From Aminobacterium mobile DSM 12262 (GTDB lineage: Bacteria > Synergistota > Synergistia > Synergistales > Aminobacteriaceae), in the NCBI RefSeq assembly GCF_000526395.1, contig NZ_JAFZ01000001.1, positions 496,001 through 560,000 on the forward strand: DNA of 64,000 nucleotides, written 5' to 3'. A model generated the notes under the pieces. The model did no database searches. It worked only from the letters and a program-made list of their open reading frames with translations, and had not been told where the DNA came from. Positions 27,416 through 36,954 of the stretch are shown piece by piece. Each line of letters starts with the position of its first letter. The stretch's first letter is position 1. Position numbers and translations under genes: made by a program.

Positions 27416-27889
27416 TTAGAATGCTCGAAATCCTACAACGTCTTCCCGAATAGCCATATACCTTTTCTTAGTAATGTCCATATGACCACTTTCCATATTT
27501 TTGAGCTTGCCAAACATAATAGCTGTTTCGCCAGCGCTCTCTTTCTCGAGGCGTTCATAGAATTCTTTCGCTCTCATTTCCGATAAATATGCAGCAGAAG
27601 CAATGCGTAGAAGGGACGTTACATCTCCGAAGTCTTTGGTCTGTACCTTCAGTTCAGGAGAGACAACCATATGAGGATCTATAGGGCATTCTTCACCATA
27701 CATTTTTAGGTACAGCTTCTTCAGGTCTTCTTCATGCTCTTTCTCCCACTCTGCCAATTCCATCAATTCTTTCTTCTCATGAGGTTTTGTAACACTCTCA
27801 GCCCAGATACGGTAAAAGTTCTTGGCTTCTATTTCAGCATGTATACCATACCTGAGAGCCTCTTTCATTTCAAAGCACTCTGATGTCAT
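27416..27889 (-). CDS. Ferritin-like di-iron protein (rubrerythrin-type domain)
   Basis: About 157 residues, all-helical. Carboxylate/histidine patterns expected for a di-iron four-helix bundle are present: HAEIEAKNFY, EWEKEHEEDLKKL, EMRAKEFYERLEK and MESGHMDI. No C-terminal rubredoxin Cys pair, so it is a rubrerythrin-like domain without its electron-transfer module. Likely role: peroxide or iron handling in an anaerobe. The upstream region carries a promoter that overlaps a 14-bp palindrome. Activity is inferred from the family only. Confidence 0.85.
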   Translation of the reverse strand: MTSECFEMKEALRYGIHAEIEAKNFYRIWAESVTKPHEKKELMELAEWEKEHEEDLKKLYLKMYGEECPIDPHMVVSPELKVQTKDFGDVTSLLRIASAAYLSEMRAKEFYERLEKESAGETAIMFGKLKNMESGHMDITKKRYMAIREDVVGFRAF

Positions 27890-27929
27890 ATTTATCCCTC
27901 CAGTCTCGAATGAACATAGTATTACTTAT

Positions 27930-27961
27930 AAAGTATATACTTTTTGGAAAGGTATTTGCAA
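27930..27961 (-). promoter_or_regulatory. Promoter with overlapping palindrome, ferritin-like gene
   Basis: On the minus strand TTGCAA (27961-27956), 16-nt spacer, TATATA (27939-27934). The -10 sits in the centre of the perfect palindrome AAAGTATATACTTT (27930-27943), which could be a repressor site. Confidence 0.5.
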
Positions 27962-28055
27962 ATATCATTACAGTACTACAATATGAGCTACGAGCTAGAG
28001 AATAGTGTAATATAAAAATTAAAAGGGAGAATCGAGAATTAAGGAGGGGAATTAG

Positions 28056-29054
28056 ATGAGTAAAAAAGAAAATCTTGTTGTAGTTTCATGTGCGCTGACG
28101 CCGGAAGAACGGCGAAAGCTAGAAGCCCCTCTTGAAAGAGTAGCGACAGTGCTTTATTTGGATGATTGCAAAGATAGAGTGTCGCTCTTAAAAGAAGCTG
28201 ATGTTTTAATATCTTTCTTTTTTAATCGTGAAATCCATAAAGAAGAGTACCCCCTGCTCAAAAAATTGCGCTTGTTACAGACTCTTTCTGCAGGTGTAGA
28301 TTATCTTCCCTTTTCTGAAATGCCTCAACATTTCTTTATAGCATGTAATGCCGGAGGGTGGGCCTATCAAATAGCAGAGCATGTTGTAGCTTTGACTATG
28401 GCGCTCGCAAGACATCTCGTTCCTCTTCATTTGAAGTTGGCACAAGGAGAATTCGACAGAGAGAAATATGTCTTAAGAAATCTGAAAGGAATGACGGCTG
28501 GAATCGTAGGCTTTGGAGGAATAGGGCAACGTACAGCAACGTTATTTAAAGCTTTTGGCATGAAAATCATGGCTTTAAATACCAGTGGTAAGACGACAAT
28601 TCCAGTAGATTTTATAGGAACGCTTTATCAGTTGCCTCAAGTCTTAAAGGAATCCGACGTAGTGTTACTGGCACTTCCTCTTACAAAACAAACGAAGGGG
28701 TTTATTGGCACAAAGGAATTGTCGATAATGAAGAAAGATGCCATATTGATTAATGTGGCTCGCGCTCCTCTCATAATAGAAAAAGACCTTTATGAACATC
28801 TGAAAAGAAACCCCAGTTTCCAGGTAGGTCTTGATGTATGGTGGAAAGAACCTACATGGGGCAGAGACAATTTTCATGTGGACTATCCTTTCCTTGAACT
28901 CCCTAACGTTCTTGGCTCCCCCCACAATTCTAATTATGTAGCTGGTGCCATGGCTGAAGCATGCGAAGTGGCGGCTCGAAATATAGCCCTTTTCCTTGAG
29001 GGGAAAAGGTGGCACGGCTCTATAGATCGAGAAGACTATGTTCTTACCGATTGA
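28056..29054 (+). CDS. D-isomer-specific 2-hydroxyacid dehydrogenase
   Basis: About 332 residues. NAD-dependent reduction of 2-oxo acids to D-2-hydroxy acids, or a phosphoglycerate-dehydrogenase-like reaction. The NAD site is VGFGGIGQRTATLFKAFGMKI near residue 152. Further marks are LSAGVDYLPFSE, VVLLALPLTKQTKGFIG, INVARAPLI, and the C-terminal SPHNSNYVAGA carrying the catalytic His. AAGGAGGGG lies before the ATG. Stand-alone gene; substrate unknown. Confidence 0.92.
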   Translation: MSKKENLVVVSCALTPEERRKLEAPLERVATVLYLDDCKDRVSLLKEADVLISFFFNREIHKEEYPLLKKLRLLQTLSAGVDYLPFSEMPQHFFIACNAGGWAYQIAEHVVALTMALARHLVPLHLKLAQGEFDREKYVLRNLKGMTAGIVGFGGIGQRTATLFKAFGMKIMALNTSGKTTIPVDFIGTLYQLPQVLKESDVVLLALPLTKQTKGFIGTKELSIMKKDAILINVARAPLIIEKDLYEHLKRNPSFQVGLDVWWKEPTWGRDNFHVDYPFLELPNVLGSPHNSNYVAGAMAEACEVAARNIALFLEGKRWHGSIDREDYVLTD

Positions 29055-29156
29055 CTAGCAATTGACAAGCTCGAGGAAGGGGAAGTTAAAAGAGAAATAC
29101 TATATGGGAGAGGAGCAGTTTTTGTATTTTAATCCATAGATGGGGGGGGTAATGTT

Positions 29157-31304
29157 ATGTCGTATGGAAGCGTGTCGCGAAAGATTGCGGCGGCTTTCGC
29201 GGCTCTGATCTTTTTTATGGCGGTGGTAGGATGGTTAAGCTATAGGTCCTTGAATCATTCTTCTTTAGGCTTATTACAATATCAGCGTTTAGCTGAAGTG
29301 AGCAATGAAAGTGCAAAAGTACAGGTCGCGCTTATGTCCCTTAAAGCTTCCGCCACGCGGTACATTGAATTCAGAAGAGTTGAGGATCAAATTCAGTACC
29401 GGGATATTCAGGCGGCTTTTGAGGCGGCTCTTTCTCGCCTTGCTTCTAATGTTGAAAAAACAGAACAGAAAGAAAAAATAGATATAATTTCTTCTCTTCT
29501 CGATGAATATAATCAAGCCTTTCAAACAGCAGTTCAATTGAATGACGACATGGAGATTCTTTTTCAGACAGGCTTTCTCAATCAGAGTGAAATTATGGAA
29601 CAGGAGTTAACTGCTCTTATGGTGGAAGCGGAGAAGAATCAAAATGCCAGCCTTTCATATTATGCAGGACTAGGGGTGAGGAGTCTCTTATTGGCCAAGG
29701 CTGACGGAATCCATTATCTTCAAACGGGAGATCAGACTCTTATTGGTAAGTTAAAGCGAGAACTAGTGGATCTCTCGGGGTATATGCCTCTTTTTGATAT
29801 GATGGTTGAAGGTCATGAGGCAGGGCGTGACCACCTCCAGAAGTTTACTGAATCGTTAAAAAATTTTGAAGAACAAATACCTACTATAGTGGAAATAGAT
29901 ACGAAACGTCGGGCTATTCGGTCGGAGACGATAGAGGAACTCGGCTCCAAAATGGAGGAGCAAATAGCTTCTATTCAAAAAGCTTTAGAGTCCTTCCAGC
30001 AAAAATTGGGACCAGAACTTGCAGAACAGAATAATACGGCCCTTCGCTATATTTTCCTTGCGGCTTCTCTTATGGTCCTTTCGTGTGTAGTGACCGGATT
30101 GATTTTGTCTCGTCATATAACAACGCCCCTTCGTCAAGTTGTTTGTCTCGCCCAAAGGGCGGCAGAACGAGACCTCTCTTGGGGAAGAGATGATTTTGGA
30201 GCGGAACGGAGAGATGAGTTCGGCCATATGGCAGATGTTCTTTCTGCCATGATAGATTCTCTTCGGAATGCTTTAGTGGAAGTGCGAGGTAATGCATATA
30301 ATTCCCTTCAGCGAGCAGAGAGTCTTGCTGCCTTGTCTCAGGAAAGCACGGCCTCTATGGAGGAAATTCGGGGTGCTTTAGAAGAGCTCAACACCCTCTC
30401 TGAGGAGAGTGGGCATGCTTTGGAACAAGCTGGAGATGCTGTTAACGTAGTAGCAGAGAATGCATCAGAATCGGCTCATTCCTCTTCTGAAGCGGCAAAA
30501 ACATCGGCTTTCGCCGCTTCTCTTTCAGAAGAGGCTGCGTCAAGAGTTGAGGCCGTTATTAGCTCTATACAACATGTGGAAGATCAGATGAAGGAAACAG
30601 AGTCTAAAATAGCTCGTCTTGGTTCTTCTATTAAGAATATTTCAGGTTTTGTGAATGTAATTACGGCTATAGCAGATCAGACGAATCTCCTTTCGCTCAA
30701 TGCTGCTATTGAAGCTGCCAGAGCTGGAGATGCTGGGCGAGGGTTTGCAGTTGTAGCTGACGAAGTTCGAAAATTGGCAGAGGAGTCGGCTGAAGCTGCT
30801 CGAAATATTGAGTCGCAAATTTCAGAGCTACAAAAAGATGCCTCTGTTTCTATAGATGCTATTCGAGAAACAGGAGAAACCATGAAAAGTACAGTGGTAG
30901 ATGCCCGCCATGCGAGAAAAGGCATGGAAGATGCTCTCTCTGAAACGGCAAAAATAGATGAAATTATCCAGGCCCTTGCTGCTTTGGCTCAGAATCAGGC
31001 TCTGGCTGGTGAAGAAATGAAAGGGACGGTAGAACGTGTTCTTTCTGCGGCTCGTAGCATGAGGCAGATGGTGGCTACTATTCGGCAAGCAGGTGAAGAG
31101 ACAGTAAAGGCTGCTGAGAGTGTGGCACGAGAAGCAGAGGGAGTGAGTCATGGTTCAGAACAGGTGTCCCATTTGATGGATACTTTTACTCTTAAGAGAG
31201 TTTCTACTTCTTCTGGCAATGCTTTGCCGGATAAAGGGGCAGTCCGAGGAGGAGAAAAAACAGCTGTTTTAACTCCACACTCGTCAATTTCAGGAGATCA
31301 ATAA
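29157..31304 (+). CDS. Membrane methyl-accepting chemotaxis protein (4HB-HAMP type)
   Basis: About 715 residues. First membrane helix at about residues 9-28, then a helical ligand-binding region to about 297, second helix at about 298-320, and a HAMP linker ([12 protein letters not shown]). The signalling domain has the conserved tip ([20 protein letters not shown], then [20 protein letters not shown]) near residue 510. No CheR-docking pentapeptide at the C-terminus. The external domain is coiled and Glu-rich, as in 4HB receptors; ligand unknown. A G-rich ribosome binding site precedes the ATG. Standard topology, in contrast to the soluble receptor at 4020-5783. Confidence 0.94.
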   Translation: MSYGSVSRKIAAAFAALIFFMAVVGWLSYRSLNHSSLGLLQYQRLAEVSNESAKVQVALMSLKASATRYIEFRRVEDQIQYRDIQAAFEAALSRLASNVEKTEQKEKIDIISSLLDEYNQAFQTAVQLNDDMEILFQTGFLNQSEIMEQELTALMVEAEKNQNASLSYYAGLGVRSLLLAKADGIHYLQTGDQTLIGKLKRELVDLSGYMPLFDMMVEGHEAGRDHLQKFTESLKNFEEQIPTIVEIDTKRRAIRSETIEELGSKMEEQIASIQKALESFQQKLGPELAEQNNTALRYIFLAASLMVLSCVVTGLILSRHITTPLRQVVCLAQRAAERDLSWGRDDFGAERRDEFGHMADVLSAMIDSLRNALVEVRGNAYNSLQRAESLAALSQESTASMEEIRGALEELNTLSEESGHALEQAGDAVNVVAENASESAHSSSEAAKTSAFAASLSEEAASRVEAVISSIQHVEDQMKETESKIARLGSSIKNISGFVNVITAIADQTNLLSLNAAIEAARAGDAGRGFAVVADEVRKLAEESAEAARNIESQISELQKDASVSIDAIRETGETMKSTVVDARHARKGMEDALSETAKIDEIIQALAALAQNQALAGEEMKGTVERVLSAARSMRQMVATIRQAGEETVKAAESVAREAEGVSHGSEQVSHLMDTFTLKRVSTSSGNALPDKGAVRGGEKTAVLTPHSSISGDQ

Positions 31305-31351
31305 AAATCTGATTCACAGAATAAAACATAGAGTATAAGGCGGTGAAAAAC

Positions 31352-32140
31352 ATGGCACTATTTCAGGTTGCTACCTTTAATGTAAACTCTGTGCGAAGTC
31401 GCATGCTTGTCCTTTTGCAATGGCTTCAGAAAAACAGAGTTGATGTTCTTTGTCTTCAAGAGACCAAGACGGAAGATCAATTTTTCCCTCAGGAAGAATT
31501 TAAAAAACTCGGTTATTCTCTCATATTTAAAGGAGAGAAGGCCTATAACGGTGTAGCTCTTTTAAGCCGTCATGCAATAGAGAACCCTCAGTTTGGATTT
31601 AATGATGGTGAAGATCCTGATCCTATAACGAGGATAGTGCGAGGAACCATATGCGGTATCCATGTTATTAATACGTATGTCCCTCAAGGCAAGAGCATTG
31701 ATCATCCGGACTATCAGGCGAAACACCGTTTTTTCGATCGTCTCCTCAATCTTTTTCAGAGGGAGTTTTCACCTCATACGCCCCTATTATGGGTTGGAGA
31801 TATGAATGTAGCTCCTACTGATATAGATGTAACGAGCCCTGAACGAAAAGGAGATCACGTGTGTTTTCACAAAGACATAAAAAATAAGTTTGAAGAAGTG
31901 AAAGCCTGGGGGTTTGTGGATGTTTTTCGAAAATATCACCCTCATGTAATAGATTTTTCCTTCTTCGATTATAGGGTAAAAAATGCTTTGGCGAGAAATA
32001 TTGGGTGGAGAATCGACCATGTTCTCGCGACACCCCCTCTTGCTGTCTGTTCTGTTGACTGCTATATAGACAGAGAGCCGCGAAGTTGGGAAAAACCATC
32101 AGATCATACACCTGTTGTCGGTATTTTTGAGCTAAAATAA
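31352..32140 (+). CDS. xth: Exodeoxyribonuclease III (AP endonuclease)
   Basis: About 262 residues, family length. Cuts DNA at abasic sites and has 3'-5' exonuclease and 3'-phosphatase activity in base excision repair. Motifs: ATFNVNSVRSR at the N-terminus, LCLQETKTED with the metal-binding Glu, INTYVPQG, WVGDMNVAPTDID with catalytic Asp and Asn, and the C-terminal KPSDHTPVVGIF with the catalytic Asp-His. Start at ATG 31352 after AAGGCGGTG. It may be transcribed with the upstream chemoreceptor (47 nt gap), but a functional link is not expected. Confidence 0.95.
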   Translation: MALFQVATFNVNSVRSRMLVLLQWLQKNRVDVLCLQETKTEDQFFPQEEFKKLGYSLIFKGEKAYNGVALLSRHAIENPQFGFNDGEDPDPITRIVRGTICGIHVINTYVPQGKSIDHPDYQAKHRFFDRLLNLFQREFSPHTPLLWVGDMNVAPTDIDVTSPERKGDHVCFHKDIKNKFEEVKAWGFVDVFRKYHPHVIDFSFFDYRVKNALARNIGWRIDHVLATPPLAVCSVDCYIDREPRSWEKPSDHTPVVGIFELK

Positions 32141-32177
32141 ATATTTTATGAGCCCAAATGTTTCCAGAGTATTAATC

Positions 32178-32225
32178 GGTGGTAGCCCTAGTTTTGCTAT
32201 TAAGGGGCTACCACCTTGGTCGTTC
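32178..32225 (+). terminator. Terminator-like hairpin after xth
   Basis: GGTGGTAGCCC paired with GGGCTACCACC around a 26-base loop. Short T-run after it. Confidence 0.65.
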
Positions 32226-32236
32226 AACTTTTATTA

Positions 32237-32265
32237 TTGAAATATTTTTTGAAAAACACTATAAT
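32237..32265 (+). promoter_or_regulatory. Promoter of the IclR-panB unit
   Basis: TTGAAA (32237-32242), 17-nt spacer, perfect TATAAT (32260-32265). Confidence 0.75.
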
Positions 32266-32321
32266 ATTACAATATGAGAAGGGCATATCATATTATGAGA
32301 ATCTAAAAAGAGGTGTTGTCC

Positions 32322-33107
32322 TTGAAAAAGACAAAAGCCTCTTCTTCGATGAAGACGTTAGAACGTGCTCTTACTATTCTTCAATGTTTTTCTTTTGACC
32401 GTCCCTCTTTAACAGCAACTGAGATTGCCTCTTTGTCGTCTATTCCCAAATCCACTGTTCATCGCTTTTTGAGAGTATTTGTAGACTATGGTTTTATCGA
32501 GGAAGGAAGAAGTCCAGGAACATTTATTCCAGGGCTAAGGCTTTTTGAGCTAGGTAACATAGTTCGTCAATCGCTAGATGTTCGTCATTGTGCAGAACCT
32601 TTTATGCAACGTATAGCCAATGAATTGAGAATCACGGTTCATCTCGTTATCCGGGATGGGAACGAGGGTATTTACATTGAAAAGGTGGAACCGGAAGGGC
32701 AACATATCCATTACTCCCATGTGGGGAAAAGAATTCCTCTTTACTGCACTGCCGCTGGAAAAGTGCTATTGTCAGAACTTCCTAATATTTTTATCGAAGA
32801 AATGTACTCTTTTCCTCTTTTTCCCTATACAGCTAAAACTATTACAACTAAAAAGGTCCTTTTTGAAGAATTGCGGCGAGTTCGGGATTGTGGTTGGGCG
32901 CAGGACAATCAGGAACTGGAGAAAGGTCTCTGTTGTGTGGGGCTCCCAATCCGAAATGATAGAGGTCATATTATTGCTGCATTAAGCTCTTCGGCGTTGG
33001 CTGTATCTTTTACCTCCTCTCGTACAGAGGAATTGATACAGGCTTTGCAGAGAGCCTCTTTGGAGGTGTCGAGGCGACTGGGTTTTACAGGCGCTGATTC
33101 ATTATAG
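32322..33107 (+). CDS. IclR-family transcriptional regulator
   Basis: About 262 residues, family-typical. N-terminal winged helix (TLERALTILQCFSFDR, then TATEIASLSSIPKSTVHRFL) and a C-terminal GAF-like effector domain (IPLYCTAAGKVLLSELP, GWAQDNQELEKGLCCVGLPI). Start uncertain: TTG at 32322 has AGAGGTG at good spacing, while GTG at 32313 overlaps that site. It sits 15 nt upstream of panB and shares a strong promoter with it, so it may control the panB unit or itself. The effector is unknown; IclR proteins usually bind small carboxylates or aromatic acids. Confidence 0.9.
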   Translation: MKKTKASSSMKTLERALTILQCFSFDRPSLTATEIASLSSIPKSTVHRFLRVFVDYGFIEEGRSPGTFIPGLRLFELGNIVRQSLDVRHCAEPFMQRIANELRITVHLVIRDGNEGIYIEKVEPEGQHIHYSHVGKRIPLYCTAAGKVLLSELPNIFIEEMYSFPLFPYTAKTITTKKVLFEELRRVRDCGWAQDNQELEKGLCCVGLPIRNDRGHIIAALSSSALAVSFTSSRTEELIQALQRASLEVSRRLGFTGADSL

Positions 33108-33122
33108 GAGGAGGCGAGTTTT

Positions 33123-33977
33123 ATGGCAAAGAAGAAAGGACGTTTGGATTTTGTAAAAATGAAGCAGAATGGAGAGAAAGTAGCGTGGGTTACGGCTTAT
33201 GACTTTCCTACCGCATCTTTTGTAGAACAAGCTGGCATGGATATGATTCTTGTAGGGGATTCTCTTGGGATGGTGGTACTAGGCTATGAAGGTACTATCC
33301 CTGTCACTATGGAAGACTGCATCCGTCATTGTCAAGCGGTACGCAGGGGAGCTCCTCATACTTTCTGTGTAGGAGATATGCCCTTTATGTCGTACCAGAT
33401 TTCCGATGAAAACGCTGTCCTCAATGCTGGTCGATTCTTAAAAGAGGCAGATATGGATGCCGTAAAGTTGGAAGGCGGGCGGAGAGTGATCAGCCGTATC
33501 CGATCTATCGCTGACGCGGGTATCCTTGTAATGGGGCACATTGGACTCACACCTCAAAGTTCTGGACAGCTTGGCGGATTTAAAGCACAGGGGAGAGATC
33601 CGGAGAGTGCTCGAGAGCTCATAAAAGATGCTTTGGCTATTCAAGAGGCGGGTGCCTATGCATTGCTACTTGAGGCAGTTCCTCCAGAGTTGACAGAATT
33701 TATAGCTAAAAGACTTGAGATACCAGTATATTCTATAGGAGCAGGAATTCCTTGCGATGGCCAACTACTGATTTGTGGGGATATGTTAGGATTATTTGAG
33801 GCTTTTACCCCCAAATTTGTTAAAAAATATGCTAACCTTGCAGCAGAAGAGATTCGAGCTTTTAAAGAATATGTTGAAGATGTGAAGACGGGACAATTTC
33901 CTACAGATGATCATGTATATCATATTCTGCCTGGGAAAGAAGAAGAATTTGAAGCCATGCTTAAAGAGTTTGAATAG
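33123..33977 (+). CDS. panB: 3-methyl-2-oxobutanoate hydroxymethyltransferase
   Basis: First step of pantothenate synthesis: transfers a hydroxymethyl group from methylene-tetrahydrofolate to 2-oxoisovalerate to give ketopantoate. About 284 residues, as usual. Motifs: WVTAYDFPTASFVEQAGMD, LVGDSLGMVVLGYEGTIPVT with metal ligands, VKLEGG, GHIGLTPQS and SIGAGIPCDGQLLICGDMLG. AGGAGGAGG precedes the ATG. Other pan genes are not in the window. The arrangement regulator-panB-terminator suggests a self-contained unit. Confidence 0.96.
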   Translation: MAKKKGRLDFVKMKQNGEKVAWVTAYDFPTASFVEQAGMDMILVGDSLGMVVLGYEGTIPVTMEDCIRHCQAVRRGAPHTFCVGDMPFMSYQISDENAVLNAGRFLKEADMDAVKLEGGRRVISRIRSIADAGILVMGHIGLTPQSSGQLGGFKAQGRDPESARELIKDALAIQEAGAYALLLEAVPPELTEFIAKRLEIPVYSIGAGIPCDGQLLICGDMLGLFEAFTPKFVKKYANLAAEEIRAFKEYVEDVKTGQFPTDDHVYHILPGKEEEFEAMLKEFE

Positions 33978-34000
33978 TTTTTGTACACAACAACAAAAGC

Positions 34001-34028
34001 AAGGCGGTCCTCTGGGCCGCCTTTTTTT
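34001..34028 (+). terminator. Terminator after panB
   Basis: AAGGCGG paired with CCGCCTT with additional inner pairs, then seven T. It separates panB from the aminotransferase gene. Confidence 0.92.
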
Positions 34029-34050
34029 AAAAGTTGAAAGGAGTAGACGT

Positions 34051-35259
34051 ATGAGATTCTCTGAACGTATCTATGCTATGCAAGCTTCCCCCATTCGTAA
34101 ATTAGCTCCCTACGGGCTTGAAGCGAAAGCGCGAGGGAAAAAAGTATATCATTTAAATATTGGACAGCCTGATATAAAAACTCCTCCCTCTTTCTTTGAA
34201 GCCATACGCCATTTTGATGAGGATGTATTGGCTTATGGCCCCTCCGAGGGGAATCCCAAACTGATCGAAGCGATTATAGAGTACTACAAGGACTATCACA
34301 TAGATCTTGAGAAAGGAAATATTCTCATTACAGCTGGGGCCAGCGAGGCTATAGTCTTCGCATTTACAGCTCTTTGCGATCCTGGTGATGAGATCCTTAT
34401 TCCAGAACCTTTTTACGCAAACTATAATCCTTTTGCTGAGTGGGTCAGCGCTCGAATTGTTCCTATTACAACTAAAGCCGAAGAGGGGTTCCGGCTCCCT
34501 CCGACAGAGACTATAGAGAAGAAAATTACCCCCCGTACGCGGGCCATCGTAATGTGCCATCCAGGCAATCCGACAGGTATGGTCTATTCAAGAGAGGATA
34601 TGGAGCGTATAGGGCATTTGGCCCTTAAACATGATTTTTATATTGTTGCCGACGAAGTATATCGGGAATTTGTTTATGATGGTCTTCAATATGTGAGTTT
34701 TGGAAATCTAGAGGATGTAGAAGATCGAGTTCTCATTATGGACTCTGTTTCTAAGCGATACAGTGCTTGTGGTGCCCGTATAGGATGTATAGTGAGCAAG
34801 AACAAGGACCTTATGGGACAGATAGTAAAATTGTGTCAGAGTCGGACGAGTGCGCCTACTATAGATCAGGTGGGAGCTGTTGCTCTATATGGAACGTCGC
34901 CTTCATATCTTCAAGAGGTCAACAGGGAATATCAGAAACGAAGAGATATTATGTATCAAGCCCTAAAGTGTATGCCAGGGGTTATTTGCGAAAAGCCCAA
35001 GGGCGCTTTTTATATGATGGTTAAGTTGCCGGTGGATGATGCAGAAAAATTTATTATCTGGATGCTAAAAAATTTTGATGGCAATGGAGAAACAGTTATG
35101 GCAGCTCCTGGGGAAGGGTTTTATGCTACACCGGGCCTGGGACAAGATGAGATCCGTCTTGCCTATGTACTTGAAGAAAAGGAATTGGTCCGAGCGATGG
35201 AGGTGTTAAAAGCGGGTCTTGAAGTCTATCCAGGACGTATAGAAGCTATAAAAGCGTAA
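34051..35259 (+). CDS. Class I PLP-dependent aminotransferase (aspartate aminotransferase-like)
   Basis: About 402 residues. Fold-type I enzyme. Marks: HLNIGQPDIKTPPSFFEAI, ITAGASEAIVFAF (PLP phosphate region), HPGNPTGMVYS with the conserved Asn, VADEVYREFVYDG with the Asp and Tyr that contact PLP, and SVSKRYSACGARIG with the catalytic Lys. AAAGGAG precedes the ATG at 34051; the frame is open back into panB but that part is not used. The substrate is probably aspartate or another proteinogenic amino acid. Own promoter presumed, because a terminator separates it from panB. Confidence 0.92.
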   Translation: MRFSERIYAMQASPIRKLAPYGLEAKARGKKVYHLNIGQPDIKTPPSFFEAIRHFDEDVLAYGPSEGNPKLIEAIIEYYKDYHIDLEKGNILITAGASEAIVFAFTALCDPGDEILIPEPFYANYNPFAEWVSARIVPITTKAEEGFRLPPTETIEKKITPRTRAIVMCHPGNPTGMVYSREDMERIGHLALKHDFYIVADEVYREFVYDGLQYVSFGNLEDVEDRVLIMDSVSKRYSACGARIGCIVSKNKDLMGQIVKLCQSRTSAPTIDQVGAVALYGTSPSYLQEVNREYQKRRDIMYQALKCMPGVICEKPKGAFYMMVKLPVDDAEKFIIWMLKNFDGNGETVMAAPGEGFYATPGLGQDEIRLAYVLEEKELVRAMEVLKAGLEVYPGRIEAIKA

Positions 35260-35272
35260 CGAAAAAAGTTTT

Positions 35273-35311
35273 ATGCAACCGCTTGCATTAATCATATTTT
35301 CCTGCTACACT
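35273..35311 (+). promoter_or_regulatory. Pyrimidine operon promoter with LacI-type palindrome
   Basis: TTGCAT (35283-35288), 17-nt spacer, TACACT (35306-35311). The -35 forms the right arm of the inverted repeat ATGCAA-CCGC-TTGCAT (35273-35288). This resembles operators of LacI/PurR-family proteins, which have TGCAA arms around a central CG. A further hairpin (ATTTTCCTG/CAGGAAAAT, 35296-35325) spans the start region. Confidence 0.5.
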
Positions 35312-35397
35312 TCTCTCAGGAAAATGAGGGAGGTTTGGAGAGATGGCGGGAAAAAACGGAAGATTTTTTTGTAGAAAGAATACAGTAAGGAATAACG

Positions 35398-35440
35398 AGG
35401 CCATAAACCGTAAAAAATAGCGGCTTATGGCCTTTTTTTT
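35398..35440 (+). terminator. Transcription attenuator in the pyr leader
   Basis: AGGCCATAA and CCG arms paired with CGG and TTATGGCCT, loop TAAAAAATAG, then eight T. It lies between the pyr promoter and pyrR, about 27 nt before the start codon. The position fits PyrR-dependent attenuation. An upstream GGAGAGATGG stretch (about 35337-35346) only loosely resembles the PyrR-binding loop, so the mechanism is inferred. Confidence 0.8.
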
Positions 35441-35467
35441 CGAATTGGAATGTAGAGGAGGATGGGT

Positions 35468-36025
35468 ATGGCTCTTATCGAGAAAGCAGTGGTTATGACA
35501 GAAGAAGATATGGAGCGTATTCTTCGTCGGATCGCCGTAGAAATAGTAGAACGGAATAAAGGTCTTGAAGATGTGGTGCTTCTGGGAATTCAACGTCGGG
35601 GAGTGTATCTTGCCGGAAGGCTGCGGTCCATATTGAAGGAGACGGAGGGTATTAAAGTTCCTGCAGGAGAGTTGGATATTACCCTTTATAGAGATGACAT
35701 TACAACATTGCAGGAGCAGCCTGTTGTTCATAGTACTTCTATTCCAGTAGATATTGCCGGAAAAAAATTAGTACTTGTTGACGATGTCCTTTACACTGGC
35801 CGAACCATTCGAGCGGCTTTGGATGCTCTTATGGATCTCGGACGTCCGGATCGGGTACAGCTTGTTATCCTTGTAGATCGCGGACATAGAGAACTCCCTA
35901 TCCAGGCAGATTATGTCGGACGTTCTGTGCCTACCTCTAAAAACGAGACAGTAGAAGTGCGAGTCAAAGAATTAGATGGAGAAGATAAAGTAATGATTTG
36001 TGAAAGAAATGGGGGAATGGAGTGA
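35468..36025 (+). CDS. pyrR: Bifunctional pyr operon regulator / uracil phosphoribosyltransferase
   Basis: About 185 residues. RNA-binding attenuation protein that senses UMP and also has weak uracil phosphoribosyltransferase activity. Marks: [23 protein letters not shown], and the PRPP-binding loop [18 protein letters not shown]. The C-terminal [15 protein letters not shown] is typical of PyrR. Start at ATG 35468 after GAGGAGG. First gene of the operon, downstream of the attenuator. Its stop codon overlaps the pyrB start (TGATG), which suggests translational coupling. Confidence 0.96.
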   Translation: MALIEKAVVMTEEDMERILRRIAVEIVERNKGLEDVVLLGIQRRGVYLAGRLRSILKETEGIKVPAGELDITLYRDDITTLQEQPVVHSTSIPVDIAGKKLVLVDDVLYTGRTIRAALDALMDLGRPDRVQLVILVDRGHRELPIQADYVGRSVPTSKNETVEVRVKELDGEDKVMICERNGGME

Positions 36026-36954
36026 TGCAGTGGAGACATCAGCATCTCATCTCTCTGGAAGATTGGAGCAGAGAAGAGCTGGAGTTCTTTCTTGAACAGG
36101 CAGATTATATGGAAGAACTTATGAATCGACCGATAAAGAAGGTCCCAGCATTGCGTGGCAAGCTGATCGTAAACTTCTTTTTTGAAAACTCTACACGGAC
36201 GAGAGTTTCTTTTGAACTGGCCGAAAAGATGCTTTCAGCAGATGTTGTGAACTGGTCGGCATCTGGTTCAAGTGTAAGCAAAGGCGAGACAATGAGAGAT
36301 ACAGCTTGGACACTGGAAGCTATGGGAGCCGATGCTGTTGTAATGCGCCACTCTGCTGTAGGTGCTGCAGACTACTTATCACGAAAACTAAGGAAAGCAT
36401 CGGTTTTTAATGCTGGAGATGGCACAAATGGTCATCCGACCCAGGCCCTTCTCGATCTCCATGCAGCGAGACAGCGTTTCGGTAAGCTTGAAGGACGAAA
36501 GATGACCATTGTAGGTGATGTTTTACACAGCCGAGTAGCGCGAAGTGATATCCAGGCCTTTGGGAAAATGGGAGTACATGTAGTCCTTTCAGGGCCGCGG
36601 ACTCTCATGCCTCTTTTTTATCAAGATTTAGGGGTCGACTATGAGCCTGATCCCCGCAAAGCTATTGCTGGTTCAGATATGGTGTATCTTCTCAGAATAC
36701 AAAAAGAGCGCCAAGAGGAAGGGCTTATCCCTTCCATAGACGAATATCATAGACGGTATGGAGCTACGGAGACACGCGTCTCTCTGGCAAAACCTGAGGC
36801 TATAGTGATGCACCCAGGTCCCATCAATAGAGAGGTAGAAATTGCTTCTTCCGTTGCCGATGGAGAGAACAGCGTTATTTTAAAACAGGTAAGAAGCGGA
36901 GTAGCTGTACGAATGGCATTACTTTACCTTTGCTTGGGAGGTGCTCGTAATTGA
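36025..36954 (+). CDS. pyrB: Aspartate carbamoyltransferase catalytic subunit
   Basis: Condenses carbamoyl phosphate and aspartate, the second step of UMP synthesis. About 309 residues. Motifs: FFENSTRTRVSFELAEK (carbamoyl phosphate site, near residue 55), SSVSKGETMRDT, GDGTNGHPTQALLD, and the C-terminal MHPGPINREVEI. No pyrI regulatory subunit gene in the operon, so the enzyme is probably the unregulated trimer. Its end overlaps the TTG start of pyrC. Confidence 0.97.
   Translation: MQWRHQHLISLEDWSREELEFFLEQADYMEELMNRPIKKVPALRGKLIVNFFFENSTRTRVSFELAEKMLSADVVNWSASGSSVSKGETMRDTAWTLEAMGADAVVMRHSAVGAADYLSRKLRKASVFNAGDGTNGHPTQALLDLHAARQRFGKLEGRKMTIVGDVLHSRVARSDIQAFGKMGVHVVLSGPRTLMPLFYQDLGVDYEPDPRKAIAGSDMVYLLRIQKERQEEGLIPSIDEYHRRYGATETRVSLAKPEAIVMHPGPINREVEIASSVADGENSVILKQVRSGVAVRMALLYLCLGGARN

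Noticed and set aside
33977-34051. panB and the aminotransferase as one operon
   Set aside because: A strong terminator with seven T lies between them. The open frame that joins them is only an upstream extension without a start site.
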